From assembly GCA_016303225.1 (NCBI GenBank), contig JAEDMC010000161.1, forward strand, positions 1 to 6,282: DNA of 6,282 bases, in the 5' to 3' direction. A program made the translations under genes and the position numbers. The first letter of the stretch is position 1. Each line of letters begins with the position of its first letter. The notes under the pieces were generated by a model, which ran no database searches, was not told the origin of the DNA, and saw only the letters and a program-made list of their open reading frames with translations. Of the stretch, positions 1-6,220 are shown one piece after another. This DNA is from Kiritimatiellia bacterium (GTDB lineage Bacteria > Verrucomicrobiota > Kiritimatiellia > RFP12 > UBA1067).

Positions 1-73
1 GAATATAGCAATCCACCTTCCCGACCTGCCGACACAACTTCGCATAGCGGGCATTATGGCGTGATTGTGTCAT
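1..73 (-). CDS. 5' end of an unidentified gene, cut by the left edge (possible hsdS or further accessory gene)
   Basis: An ATG at 73-71 overlaps the rhuM stop codon as ATGA and opens a frame that stays open to the window edge (24 codons, beginning MTQSRHNARYAKLC). A G-rich stretch (GGGGGA, 88-83) lies 9 nt upstream of the ATG and could serve as ribosome-binding site. The ATGA overlap continues the tight spacing of the operon, which favours this frame over the other ATGs just downstream. The position after hsdM and rhuM is where hsdS would be expected, because the operon otherwise lacks a specificity subunit. However, 24 residues are too few to recognise a target-recognition domain, and they do not resemble an HsdS start I know. 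It could equally be another accessory gene. That a coding start exists here is moderately supported; its identity is not. Confidence 0.4.
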   Translation of the reverse strand, partial: MTQSRHNARYAKLCRQVGKVDCYI

Positions 74-1161
74 TCGTTAGCATCCCCCACGTCCGTTTTG
101 TCTTCTTTTTCATTTTTGATCTGCTCTTCGAGTTCAAGAAGATAGCGGTCGTAGTCGCTGACGAAAAGTTTGTCTTGGATGACACGGTATTTCTCGAATT
201 CGGTTTCTGCGTGAGCTTTTGCAAGGGCTGCGGTTACTTCCTCCACACATTTGGGCGGCGCGCCGCGCCTCCAGAACGTTATAAACTTGTCAAGCTCGCG
301 AATCCAGTCCTCCATCGTAAGGGGAATATGCTCGTTGGCCATTTCCTCCGCATAGTCTATGTAGGCGTTCACCATGCGGTTCAGTCTCGTTACTTCGTCC
401 CGGGAGAGATAGTTCTTTGCAATTACAACATCGGTTTTCTGAATCTTGCCGTCTGGCGCATTTTCCCATGTCGTCAAACCCATGTGCTCTTTTTCAGCGT
501 CCGCACGCTCATAAATGAGCTGTGCGGCGGTATGGCCGTGAACCGCCACATGCATTCTGTTTTGAACGGTAGAGAAAAAATTGCGTGTGGTCGCGGAAGT
601 TTTGTCGTAATCGACGGCGGTTGCATACAAATCAGTTATCTTTTGGTAGAACTTGCGTTCGCTCAGCCGAATTTCACGGATTCTTTCCAGCAAGTGCTCG
701 AAATACTTGTCCCCAAGCGGCGTGCCGTTCTTAAGGCGAGCGTCATCGAGAACCCAGCCCTTGATTGCATATTCGCTGACGATTTGGTTCGCCCACTTGC
801 GAAACTGCACGGCTCGTCCGTTGTTTATCTTGAACCCGATGGCGATGATGACGCGCAGGTCGTAATGGTCTTTAAGATACTTTTTCCCATCCGTTCCAGT
901 AGTCCAATATTTTTGGACTACTGACTTTCGGTCCAACTCCGAGTCTTTGAACACCTTGGATATGTGATAACTGACCGTGCGCTTGTCGACCCCGTAAACG
1001 GCGGCAAGCATCTTCTGACTCATCCAAATGTTTTCGTTTTCGTAGCGAATCTCATATTTCTCGTCGCCTGCACCAGTAGATGCGATATAAGTCAGGAACT
1101 GCGCCGCGGACGACTTCTGCGGCGCCATGTCCCATTTGCCATTGTCGCTCTTTTTCGCCAT
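70..1161 (-). CDS. rhuM: RhuM family protein embedded in the type I R-M operon
   Basis: A 363-residue protein with the family's landmarks in order: an N-terminal DNA-binding-like segment (about 44-72, IWMSQKMLAAVYGVDKRTVS), a conserved block SVVQKYWTT..DGK (80-93), YDLRVIIAIGF (100-110), GRAVQFRKWA (115-124), the RIREIRLSERKFYQK core (160-174), FFSTVQNRMHVAVHG (195-209) with TAAQLIYERAD (211-221), MGLTTW (227-232), DVVIAKNYL (244-252) and IDYAEEMA (268-275). The length is normal for the family and no frameshift is visible. The C-terminus is a charged tail with no membrane segment, so the protein is probably cytoplasmic. The start follows the hsdM stop by one base (TGA-A-ATG), with GGAG (1174-1171) 9 nt upstream. 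RhuM was named from Salmonella pathogenicity island 3. Homologues are found among hsd genes, but no biochemical activity is established. The N-terminal helix-turn-helix-like stretch suggests DNA binding or regulation (inference). Two sampled 60-base lines are 40% and 47% GC, below sampled hsdM lines (about 63%), hinting at a separate origin. Confidence 0.93.
   Translation of the reverse strand: MAKKSDNGKWDMAPQKSSAAQFLTYIASTGAGDEKYEIRYENENIWMSQKMLAAVYGVDKRTVSYHISKVFKDSELDRKSVVQKYWTTGTDGKKYLKDHYDLRVIIAIGFKINNGRAVQFRKWANQIVSEYAIKGWVLDDARLKNGTPLGDKYFEHLLERIREIRLSERKFYQKITDLYATAVDYDKTSATTRNFFSTVQNRMHVAVHGHTAAQLIYERADAEKEHMGLTTWENAPDGKIQKTDVVIAKNYLSRDEVTRLNRMVNAYIDYAEEMANEHIPLTMEDWIRELDKFITFWRRGAPPKCVEEVTAALAKAHAETEFEKYRVIQDKLFVSDYDRYLLELEEQIKNEKEDKTDVGDANE
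897..923. repeat. Perfect 11-bp inverted repeat inside rhuM
   Basis: Arms CAGTAGTCCAA (897-907) and TTGGACTACTG (913-923) are exact reverse complements around a 5-nt spacer, and could form an 11-bp RNA or DNA hairpin. The repeat lies in the rhuM codons for about residues 80-88 (the VVQKYW region), a conserved part of the protein, so it may be coincidental with coding. No T-run follows on the minus strand, so it is not a typical intrinsic terminator. The geometry (11-bp stem, 5-nt loop) matches the hairpin at 6019-6045, but the sequence differs. Confidence 0.6.
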
Positions 1162-1162
1162 T

Positions 1163-2839
1163 TCAGTCTGCTCCGACTTCAGGATTGAATTTCAAGGAAT
1201 CAAGGTTGCGGGCAATCTCCTTGTCGAGTTCCGAGCCCTTGGCGTTGAGTTCCGCAAGGCGCGACTTGAAGCCCGCGATCTTCACGGCAAACTCATCGGC
1301 GGTAATCGGGACGTATTCGATCTTCACGTCGAAATACTGCCCGGCCGAGAGCGTATAGCCCTTGGCCTTGATTTCATCGTGCGAGACGACCACGGAGAAG
1401 CCATCTTCCGCTTTCCGGTCGAGGAATGTGTCGACGATTTTCTGAATCTCGAAGTCGCGAAGTCGCTTGCGCTGGTTGTTGCCGTCCTTGTATTCCTCTC
1501 CCAACTTGGACGCATCGATAAGCACAACCTTGTCCGCCTTGCGGGAGTTGTCGAAGAAGAGGACGGAGACGTTCGTGCCGGTGGTGGCGAACACATTGGA
1601 CGGCATGGAGACGCAGCCATAGACGATATGCTGATCGACAATGCGTTGCAGGATCTTGCCCTCGATGCTCTGCTTGGCGGTGATAAAGCCGGTCGGCACG
1701 ACAATCGCGCCCTTGCCCTTTGCGGAAAGCGAATTGAGCAAGTGCTGGATGAAGCAGAGAAATATCTTCATCGCGGGCTTGTCGGGATTGATCTTCTTCG
1801 GCGCGTTCGGAACGCCCGCCCAGAAACGGACTGTGTCCTTTGCGATGGCCTCGCGCTCCTCCGGGAAGTCGAGCTTGAACGGGGGATTGGAGATGCCGAA
1901 GTCGAACGTTCGGATCGAACCGTCGGGATTGCGGTGGCCGGGTTTCAGGAGGGTGTTGCCCTGCACCACGTTCTGAATCGACGCGGCGAGGTTGTTCAGG
2001 ATGAGGTTCAAGCGGAGCATCTGCGAGGACTTCTGCGAAATGTCCTGCGAGTAGATGGCGCAGCGGTTTTCGCCAATCTGGTGGGCAAGGGCCATGAGGA
2101 GCGTGCCGGAGCCGGCGGACGGATCGTAGCACGTCACGCCGCGAAGGTTCGTATCACGCCCGACAAGAAGCCTCGCCATGATCTGCGCAATCGAGCGAGG
2201 CGTGTAGTATTCGGCGTACTTGCCGCCGCCGTCTTTGTTGTAGTCTTTGATTAGATGCTCGAACATCGTCGAGAAGAAATCATACTTCTCGGAGAACATC
2301 GGCTCGAAGTTGGCCTTCGGGTCGGCGATATGGCGCATCAGCGAACGGGCAAAATCGTCGCGCTTGGTGGGGTCGTTTATTGTCCCGGCGATGAGCGAGT
2401 TGTCGAAGACGGTTATCTTCGTCTTGGAGTCGGTCGCAATCGAGAATATGTCGGCGTTGAGGGTGGCAATCTCGCGCAATGTGGAATCGAAGAGGACGGA
2501 GAAGTCGCCCTGCGTCATTGCGTTGTAGAGGTGGGCGATTGTCTGGTGCGGACGCAGTTTCGGAGTCGATGGCGGCAGATAGGCGAACAGGTCTTCCACC
2601 TCGTCCTCCGTGAACGTGTCGTATGCGGCATCCCATTTCGGGCCGGCCTTGAGGCGGTCGCCGTAATCGGGGATGTTCTTCGCCTCGTAGCCGAACTTGT
2701 CGTTGAAGTATTTGTAGAGGAACACCTGGACGATGATCTTGTACTCGTTGCCGTCGTTGCCGAGGCCGAAGCTGCCGCACGACTGCTTGAGCGAGTCGAT
2801 GAGTTCCTTTGTTGATTGTTCGATGATGCTGTCTGCCAT
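1163..2839 (-). CDS. hsdM: Type I restriction-modification methyltransferase subunit HsdM
   Basis: A 558-residue N6-adenine methyltransferase subunit. With HsdS it would transfer methyl groups from S-adenosylmethionine to adenines in the system's target site, marking host DNA. Visible parts: an N-terminal helical HsdM_N-like region (about 8-150), YYTPRSIAQIMARLL (211-225) leading into the methylase domain, the SAM-binding motif YDPSAGSGTLLM (238-249), the catalytic motif NPPF (318-321) typical of adenine methylases, GTNVSVLFFD (421-430), LSAGQYFD (497-504), and a charged C-terminal helix (about 515-550) of the kind that contacts HsdS. Length is in the normal HsdM range. The ATG at 2839 is preceded by AAAGGA (2849-2844) with 4 nt spacing, and lies 10 nt after the hsdR stop. 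rhuM starts one base after its TGA stop, so the three are probably co-translated. All catalytic residues are present and I see no sign of decay. Confidence 0.97.
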   Translation of the reverse strand: MADSIIEQSTKELIDSLKQSCGSFGLGNDGNEYKIIVQVFLYKYFNDKFGYEAKNIPDYGDRLKAGPKWDAAYDTFTEDEVEDLFAYLPPSTPKLRPHQTIAHLYNAMTQGDFSVLFDSTLREIATLNADIFSIATDSKTKITVFDNSLIAGTINDPTKRDDFARSLMRHIADPKANFEPMFSEKYDFFSTMFEHLIKDYNKDGGGKYAEYYTPRSIAQIMARLLVGRDTNLRGVTCYDPSAGSGTLLMALAHQIGENRCAIYSQDISQKSSQMLRLNLILNNLAASIQNVVQGNTLLKPGHRNPDGSIRTFDFGISNPPFKLDFPEEREAIAKDTVRFWAGVPNAPKKINPDKPAMKIFLCFIQHLLNSLSAKGKGAIVVPTGFITAKQSIEGKILQRIVDQHIVYGCVSMPSNVFATTGTNVSVLFFDNSRKADKVVLIDASKLGEEYKDGNNQRKRLRDFEIQKIVDTFLDRKAEDGFSVVVSHDEIKAKGYTLSAGQYFDVKIEYVPITADEFAVKIAGFKSRLAELNAKGSELDKEIARNLDSLKFNPEVGAD

Positions 2840-2843
2840 AAGA

Positions 2844-2849
2844 TCCTTT
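2844..2849 (-). promoter_or_regulatory. Ribosome-binding site of hsdM in the hsdR-hsdM junction
   Basis: The minus strand reads AAAGGA, then TCTT, then the hsdM ATG. The site sits between the hsdR TAG (2852-2850) and the hsdM start and fills almost the whole 10-nt gap. There is no room for a separate promoter or terminator in the gap, so hsdM is most simply expressed from the hsdR transcript, although an internal promoter within hsdR cannot be excluded. Confidence 0.75.
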
Positions 2850-5800
2850 CTAACCGGCCAAATCGTAGTCCGCGAGGTATTCCTCCGCTATCTGCCGCTG
2901 GATGAACTTGCGGTCGTCAAGCGATGCCTTGATGTCCATCTCGTTCAACTTCAGACTGACGGCGCGAAGCACGTCTTGGTTGAACACCGGCGGATTGCCG
3001 AGCACGTGGACGTTGTAATAGATCGTATCGTCTATCATCGCCTTCACGCGGTTCAGGTTTTCCATAACCTCAACCTCGCGCAGAGAGATTACGGGCTTCT
3101 CCGGCGGGATCGACCGCTTGGCGTTCTCCTCGCGGATTCGCTTGTGGATGCGGACGAACTTCTCGTCATCGTGGTACTTGCGCTTGAGCATATTGTTCAA
3201 GCGGTTGATCTCGCGAATCTTCGCCATCACGCCGTCCATGTAGCCAATGGCCTCCTTCGCCTCGGCAACGGTCTGCGGCGCGAAGCCACGCTCGCGGAAG
3301 AACGACTTAAACTCGGAAAGCAGATTGACGTACTTGTCCTCGTTGTGGTCGAAGTTGGACTCGAACTCGCGACGGACGTTCTGGTAGCGGTCTTTGAGGT
3401 CGTTGAAAAGGAACTCCAGTTCCTCCTTGCCTTTGCAGCGGAACGTGAACTCCATCTGCGACAAGGCCTCGTTGATGATGCCGGCAACGTCCTCGGAACG
3501 GTCAAGCCCGTCAAGGAGGTTCATTCGCTCGATTCGATGGTTGACTTCTGCGAGAAGCTGCGGGACGGCATCGGGAGCGAGATTGCGCACTTTGTCCTTC
3601 AGTTCGTCATCGCCGAAACTGCGAATCTGATTCATGAGCGCCTTCGCCTCTTCGAGAGTGCGCCGCAGGTAAAGGAGGTGGGACTTGTCTTCATCGGCAT
3701 CAAGCTGCTTGCGGAACACCTCCTTGTTGTCGATGTCGTACATGAAGAGGGCGTCTTTGAGGTTTTCGAGCTTAGCCTCTATCTCTTCCTTTGACGCAAG
3801 CAGCACGCCGGGATTGGTTCCATCATCGAAGCCATCTTCACCGTCACTGCCGTAGATAGCATCGTGAAGTTCCTTGAGATAGCGATTGTTCGTCTCGACG
3901 AAATTCTCCTTTATGTCGGCAAAGTCGACCACGTAGCCGTAGCGGAAATCGCGATACGGGCGATTGACGCGGGTCAAGGCCTGGAGGAGGTCGTGTCCAT
4001 CGAGTTTCCGACAGAGGTAAAGCCGCTTCAACCGTGGCGCGTCGAAGCCTGTCAGCAGCATTTTGTTCACGATGAGAAAATCTATCGATTCCGTCTTCTT
4101 GAACTCGGCGATTGAGCTTTTGCGTTCCTCTTTGTCGCCCTCGTCATGAAGGATGAGAACGGCTTTGAACGGTTTTACGCCCTGCGGCAGATTCTCCGGC
4201 TTGTTGCGATCTACGAACAGACGGTAAAGTTCGCGGGCCTGCGAATTCGTTTCGCAGACGATCATGCCGGCCACCTGCGGACAATCCTTCTGTATGCGGA
4301 ACTTGCGCATATCGGAAAAGATGTAGTCGAGAAGTCCATTGAGGTAATTTGGATGCTCGATGATCTTGTCCTTTTTGACGTCTGACTTCTTGACCTCTAC
4401 GTCCCCGGCAAGCGTTGCAAGGATGTTGGATATGCGCTCGCGGTACTCCGTTTCGATGTCCTCGCGCATCAACTTGAGCGTGTAGCCGTCGGCAATGGAC
4501 TTGTCGTAGTAGTAGGTATCTATGTAATCGCCAAATACGCGCCACGACGCCCTTTCGTCGGAAAGAAGCGGGGTTCCCGTCATTGCGATCTTGATCGCGT
4601 CCTTGTCTGCTTCAAGGAGGTTTGCGAGGAAGGAGCCGGCGGGATTGTAGCCGCGATGGGCTTCGTCGATGAAGAACACTCGCTGGAGGCGCGTGTTATA
4701 GCCACCTTCGATCACGACTGGCGTGTGATCTTCCTTGAACTTCTGGATATTTACGACGATGATTTCCGGCTTGCCCTCCGGGTTGTAGATCGGCTTGTTG
4801 TCCCTGATCTTCTCCATCAAGTCCTGGCGGCTTTGGACGGTCTGAACCATGAGGCCGCGGGCGGCGAACTCGTCAACTGACTGCTCAAGGAGGTCGAGAC
4901 GGTCAACAATGAAGAAGAATTTGGCGACAGTGTTGCGTTCGGCGTAGTAGTCGGTGAGGCACTTCACGTTGTAGTAGGCGAAGGCCGTCTTGCCGCTGCC
5001 CTGCGTATGCCAGATCACGCCCCCCTTGATACCTTCGGAGAGTTTCTGGCGCAAGGCAAGCGTGGCGAAAAACTGCTGATAGCGCATGATGTGCTTTTCG
5101 AGTTTTTCCACCTTCGTGCCGTCTGCAAGTTCCACCGTCTTCTCCACGTAGGCGAACGCATAACGCAGCAAGAACAGGAAACGCCTCCGTGACAGCATCG
5201 AGGTGATGATGCGGTTCGTCGGGGTCAACGGGGCCTTGTTTGTCTGATATGCCGGGTCTTCTCTGATTGGGATGCAGTTGCGATGCTTGAGAATCTTCTT
5301 CTGCACCTCATCGCCAATCAAGTCGTTGTAACCGGATTCTCGCAGGATGTTCGGGTTTTTCTCGCGGAAGACATTGAAGAACGTATGATCCTTTGCAATG
5401 GTCGCATAGAACGCTCCCTGAACCGGAACGACATTCGCCGTGTCATATTCCTGGTTGTTGGAAAATATCATCAGCTGCGTGACGTTCAAGAACGGACGAA
5501 ATGGCTTGACCTTGAACCGCTTGTTGATGCGTTCGCGCTCGGCGAGAATGCCTTCGTGGTTGTTGGGTTTCTTCACCTCGATGAACGCGAGGGGAAGTCC
5601 GTTTACAAAGCACGTTATGTCGGGGCGGAAATTGTCGTGGGTTTCGGGGTTCTCGCAGGTGAATTCCGTCGTGCAGTGCCAGGAGTTGTTGTTCGGATTG
5701 TTGAAGTCAATGATGCGCTCGCCGCTTGTGGTGGTGATCTTCTGGAAGAATTCGCGCCCCAGATCATCGTTCTTTGCTGCTTGCACGAGTTCGGACAACA

Positions 5801-5993
5801 AAACACTTATCCTGTCTTCAGTTGCATCAGGATTGAGCCTTGCGACCGCTTCCCGGAATACCTTCACGAGAATGTTGGTGTTTGGCTCGTAGTCATCCTC
5901 GCCGATGGAGTCGAGGTACGTGTACCCGAGTCGGCACAAATGAAGTGCCGCCGGAACCTGGACACGTGTGTTCTCGTTGAACCTTCCGCTCAT
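2850..5993 (-). CDS. hsdR: Type I restriction endonuclease / DNA translocase subunit HsdR
   Basis: A 1047-residue HsdR, normal length for the family. It provides ATP-driven DNA translocation and cleavage when bound to HsdM-HsdS on unmethylated DNA. In order: an N-terminal PD-(D/E)xK nuclease domain with PD at 124-125 and EVK at 139-141 (D125, E139, K141; the same D-13-E-1-K spacing as the catalytic triad of EcoR124I HsdR). Then SF2 helicase motifs: Walker A in WHTQGSGKT (328-336), DEAH at 443-446 (FIDEAHRGYNP), MTGTP (471-475), LLTGFDAPRL (646-655) and QALTRVNRPY (671-680). A long charged helical C-terminal region (about 730-1040) follows, the part that in known systems docks on the methylase. 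The ATG at 5993 is preceded by GGGAGGA (6007-6001) at 7 nt spacing. It is the first gene of the operon; hsdM follows after 10 nt. All key residues are intact, so it looks functional. Confidence 0.97.
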   Translation of the reverse strand: MSGRFNENTRVQVPAALHLCRLGYTYLDSIGEDDYEPNTNILVKVFREAVARLNPDATEDRISVLLSELVQAAKNDDLGREFFQKITTTSGERIIDFNNPNNNSWHCTTEFTCENPETHDNFRPDITCFVNGLPLAFIEVKKPNNHEGILAERERINKRFKVKPFRPFLNVTQLMIFSNNQEYDTANVVPVQGAFYATIAKDHTFFNVFREKNPNILRESGYNDLIGDEVQKKILKHRNCIPIREDPAYQTNKAPLTPTNRIITSMLSRRRFLFLLRYAFAYVEKTVELADGTKVEKLEKHIMRYQQFFATLALRQKLSEGIKGGVIWHTQGSGKTAFAYYNVKCLTDYYAERNTVAKFFFIVDRLDLLEQSVDEFAARGLMVQTVQSRQDLMEKIRDNKPIYNPEGKPEIIVVNIQKFKEDHTPVVIEGGYNTRLQRVFFIDEAHRGYNPAGSFLANLLEADKDAIKIAMTGTPLLSDERASWRVFGDYIDTYYYDKSIADGYTLKLMREDIETEYRERISNILATLAGDVEVKKSDVKKDKIIEHPNYLNGLLDYIFSDMRKFRIQKDCPQVAGMIVCETNSQARELYRLFVDRNKPENLPQGVKPFKAVLILHDEGDKEERKSSIAEFKKTESIDFLIVNKMLLTGFDAPRLKRLYLCRKLDGHDLLQALTRVNRPYRDFRYGYVVDFADIKENFVETNNRYLKELHDAIYGSDGEDGFDDGTNPGVLLASKEEIEAKLENLKDALFMYDIDNKEVFRKQLDADEDKSHLLYLRRTLEEAKALMNQIRSFGDDELKDKVRNLAPDAVPQLLAEVNHRIERMNLLDGLDRSEDVAGIINEALSQMEFTFRCKGKEELEFLFNDLKDRYQNVRREFESNFDHNEDKYVNLLSEFKSFFRERGFAPQTVAEAKEAIGYMDGVMAKIREINRLNNMLKRKYHDDEKFVRIHKRIREENAKRSIPPEKPVISLREVEVMENLNRVKAMIDDTIYYNVHVLGNPPVFNQDVLRAVSLKLNEMDIKASLDDRKFIQRQIAEEYLADYDLAG

Positions 5994-6133
5994 AGGCGAG
6001 TCCTCCCGAAGTGGTGATCTTCCGATAGTTTCTTACTATCGGAAGTTGAAGAAGACGACAAAAAGAGGCATGGGCACAATACCTCCATTGTGCCATCGAC
6101 GCGTGTCGATTGCAGTGTCCTTTTTCCTTTCAT
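5990..6133 (-). CDS. Possible 47-residue leader ORF overlapping the hsdR start
   Basis: An ATG at 6133-6131 opens a frame beginning MKGKRTLQSTRVDGTMEV and ending in LSEDHHFGRTRL. Its TGA (5992-5990) overlaps the hsdR ATG as ATGA. The frame would lie wholly within the predicted transcript from the promoter at 6162-6170. Support: the stop-start overlap, which is a classic coupling arrangement. Against: the Shine-Dalgarno is weak (GCGGA, 6 nt before the ATG), I recognise no family, and the other minus-strand frames are also fairly open here. It may be a coincidence of an open stretch. It competes with the mini-ORF at 6036-6071, which is in another frame and has a better ribosome-binding site. 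Confidence 0.2.
   Translation of the reverse strand: MKGKRTLQSTRVDGTMEVLCPCLFLSSSSTSDSKKLSEDHHFGRTRL
6001..6007 (-). promoter_or_regulatory. Ribosome-binding site of hsdR
   Basis: The minus strand reads GGGAGGA followed by CTCGCCT and then the hsdR ATG, a strong Shine-Dalgarno at good spacing. It settles the hsdR start at 5993. It lies 11 nt downstream of the 11-bp hairpin at 6019-6045, close enough for that hairpin to affect ribosome access. Confidence 0.85.
6019..6045 (-). repeat. Perfect 11-bp hairpin in the hsdR leader
   Basis: On the minus strand CTTCCGATAGT (6045-6035) and ACTATCGGAAG (6029-6019) are exact complements around the 5-nt loop AAGAA. The hairpin sits just upstream of the hsdR ribosome-binding site, between it and the predicted promoter, so it would be in the 5' untranslated leader. 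No T-run follows, so it does not look like a plain intrinsic terminator. It could be an RNA regulatory stem, an mRNA-stabilising element or a protein operator. The stop codon of the mini-ORF at 6036-6071 falls in its first arm. Confidence 0.75.
6036..6071 (-). CDS. Possible 11-codon Phe-rich leader peptide
   Basis: Minus-strand ATG at 6071-6069 encodes MPLFVVFFNFR and stops at TAG (6038-6036). Four of eleven residues are phenylalanine. A GGAGGT sequence (6086-6081) lies 9 nt upstream of the ATG, a strong ribosome-binding site that happens to be the loop of an inverted repeat. The stop codon lies inside the first arm of the downstream hairpin (6045-6035), so a ribosome finishing this peptide would melt that stem. 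The layout resembles leader-peptide regulation. Phe-rich leader peptides are known from phenylalanine-controlled operons, but that would be odd for hsdR. A short T-rich stretch can give Phe codons by chance, so this remains tentative. Confidence 0.25.
   Translation of the reverse strand: MPLFVVFFNFR
6073..6094 (-). repeat. 8-bp inverted repeat with a Shine-Dalgarno sequence in its loop
   Basis: On the minus strand GGCACAAT (6094-6087) and ATTGTGCC (6080-6073) are exact complements enclosing the 6-nt loop GGAGGT. In RNA this would present a Shine-Dalgarno-like sequence in a hairpin loop, immediately before the ATG at 6071. It directly abuts the inverted repeat at 6095-6110. A short T-run (6065-6060) lies some 7 nt past the stem, too distant for a standard terminator. 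Confidence 0.6.
6095..6110. repeat. Short near-palindrome, candidate operator
   Basis: ATCGAC (6095-6100) and GTCGAT (6105-6110) are exact complements around GCGT, so 14 of 16 positions are symmetric. It lies about 45-60 nt downstream of the predicted transcription start and touches the next inverted repeat. The size suits a dimeric DNA-binding protein, but a match this short can occur by chance. Confidence 0.4.
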
Positions 6134-6142
6134 GACAATTCC

Positions 6143-6220
6143 GCTTTAGAGATTGGCGAGTATTATACCATTTCTAGCCGTTTTTCGCCTTAAGAATCAG
6201 GTTCGCAGATTGCTTTAGAG
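6143..6220. repeat. 9-bp direct repeat flanking the promoter
   Basis: GCTTTAGAG occurs at 6143-6151 and again at 6212-6220 (CTCTAAAGC on the minus strand), one copy on each side of the extended -10 at 6162-6170, 69 bp apart. This could be a paired binding site or chance; no longer similarity extends from either copy. Confidence 0.35.
6162..6170 (-). promoter_or_regulatory. Extended -10 promoter for the hsdR-hsdM-rhuM operon
   Basis: The minus strand reads TGGTATAAT: a perfect sigma70-type TATAAT (6167-6162) preceded by the TGn extension. At 17-bp spacing the -35 position (6190-6185) reads AGGCGA, a poor match to TTGACA, which fits an extended -10 promoter that does not need a good -35 box. 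Transcription would start near 6155, giving a leader of about 160 nt before the hsdR ATG. It is the only good -10 I see upstream of the operon. Confidence 0.65.

Noticed and set aside
255..266. A 12-bp GC palindrome (centre GGCGCGCC) inside rhuM
   Set aside because: It encodes part of the RRGAPP stretch and is explained by GC-rich Arg/Ala/Pro codons, with no loop or context suggesting a site.
61..924. A 287-codon plus-strand open frame antisense to rhuM
   Set aside because: It mirrors the rhuM coding sequence, encodes no recognisable domain, and the minus-strand frame has clear family motifs.
1127..2254. A 375-codon plus-strand open frame antisense to hsdM
   Set aside because: Long antisense frames are common opposite GC-rich genes. 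The translation is Val/Leu/Arg-rich without motifs, and hsdM is unambiguous.
2733..3794. A 353-codon plus-strand open frame antisense to the 3' part of hsdR
   Set aside because: It is a shadow of the charged helical C-terminal region of HsdR, with no domain or ribosome-binding site supporting it.
6060..6094. Intrinsic terminator in the hsdR leader formed by the 8-bp stem and a T-run
   Set aside because: The T-run begins about 7 nt after the stem and is short, so it does not match a standard intrinsic terminator.
5893..6096. A 67-codon minus-strand frame starting in the leader and running about 100 nt into hsdR
   Set aside because: It overlaps the certain hsdR start in another frame, has no good ribosome-binding site for its ATG, and has no recognisable family.
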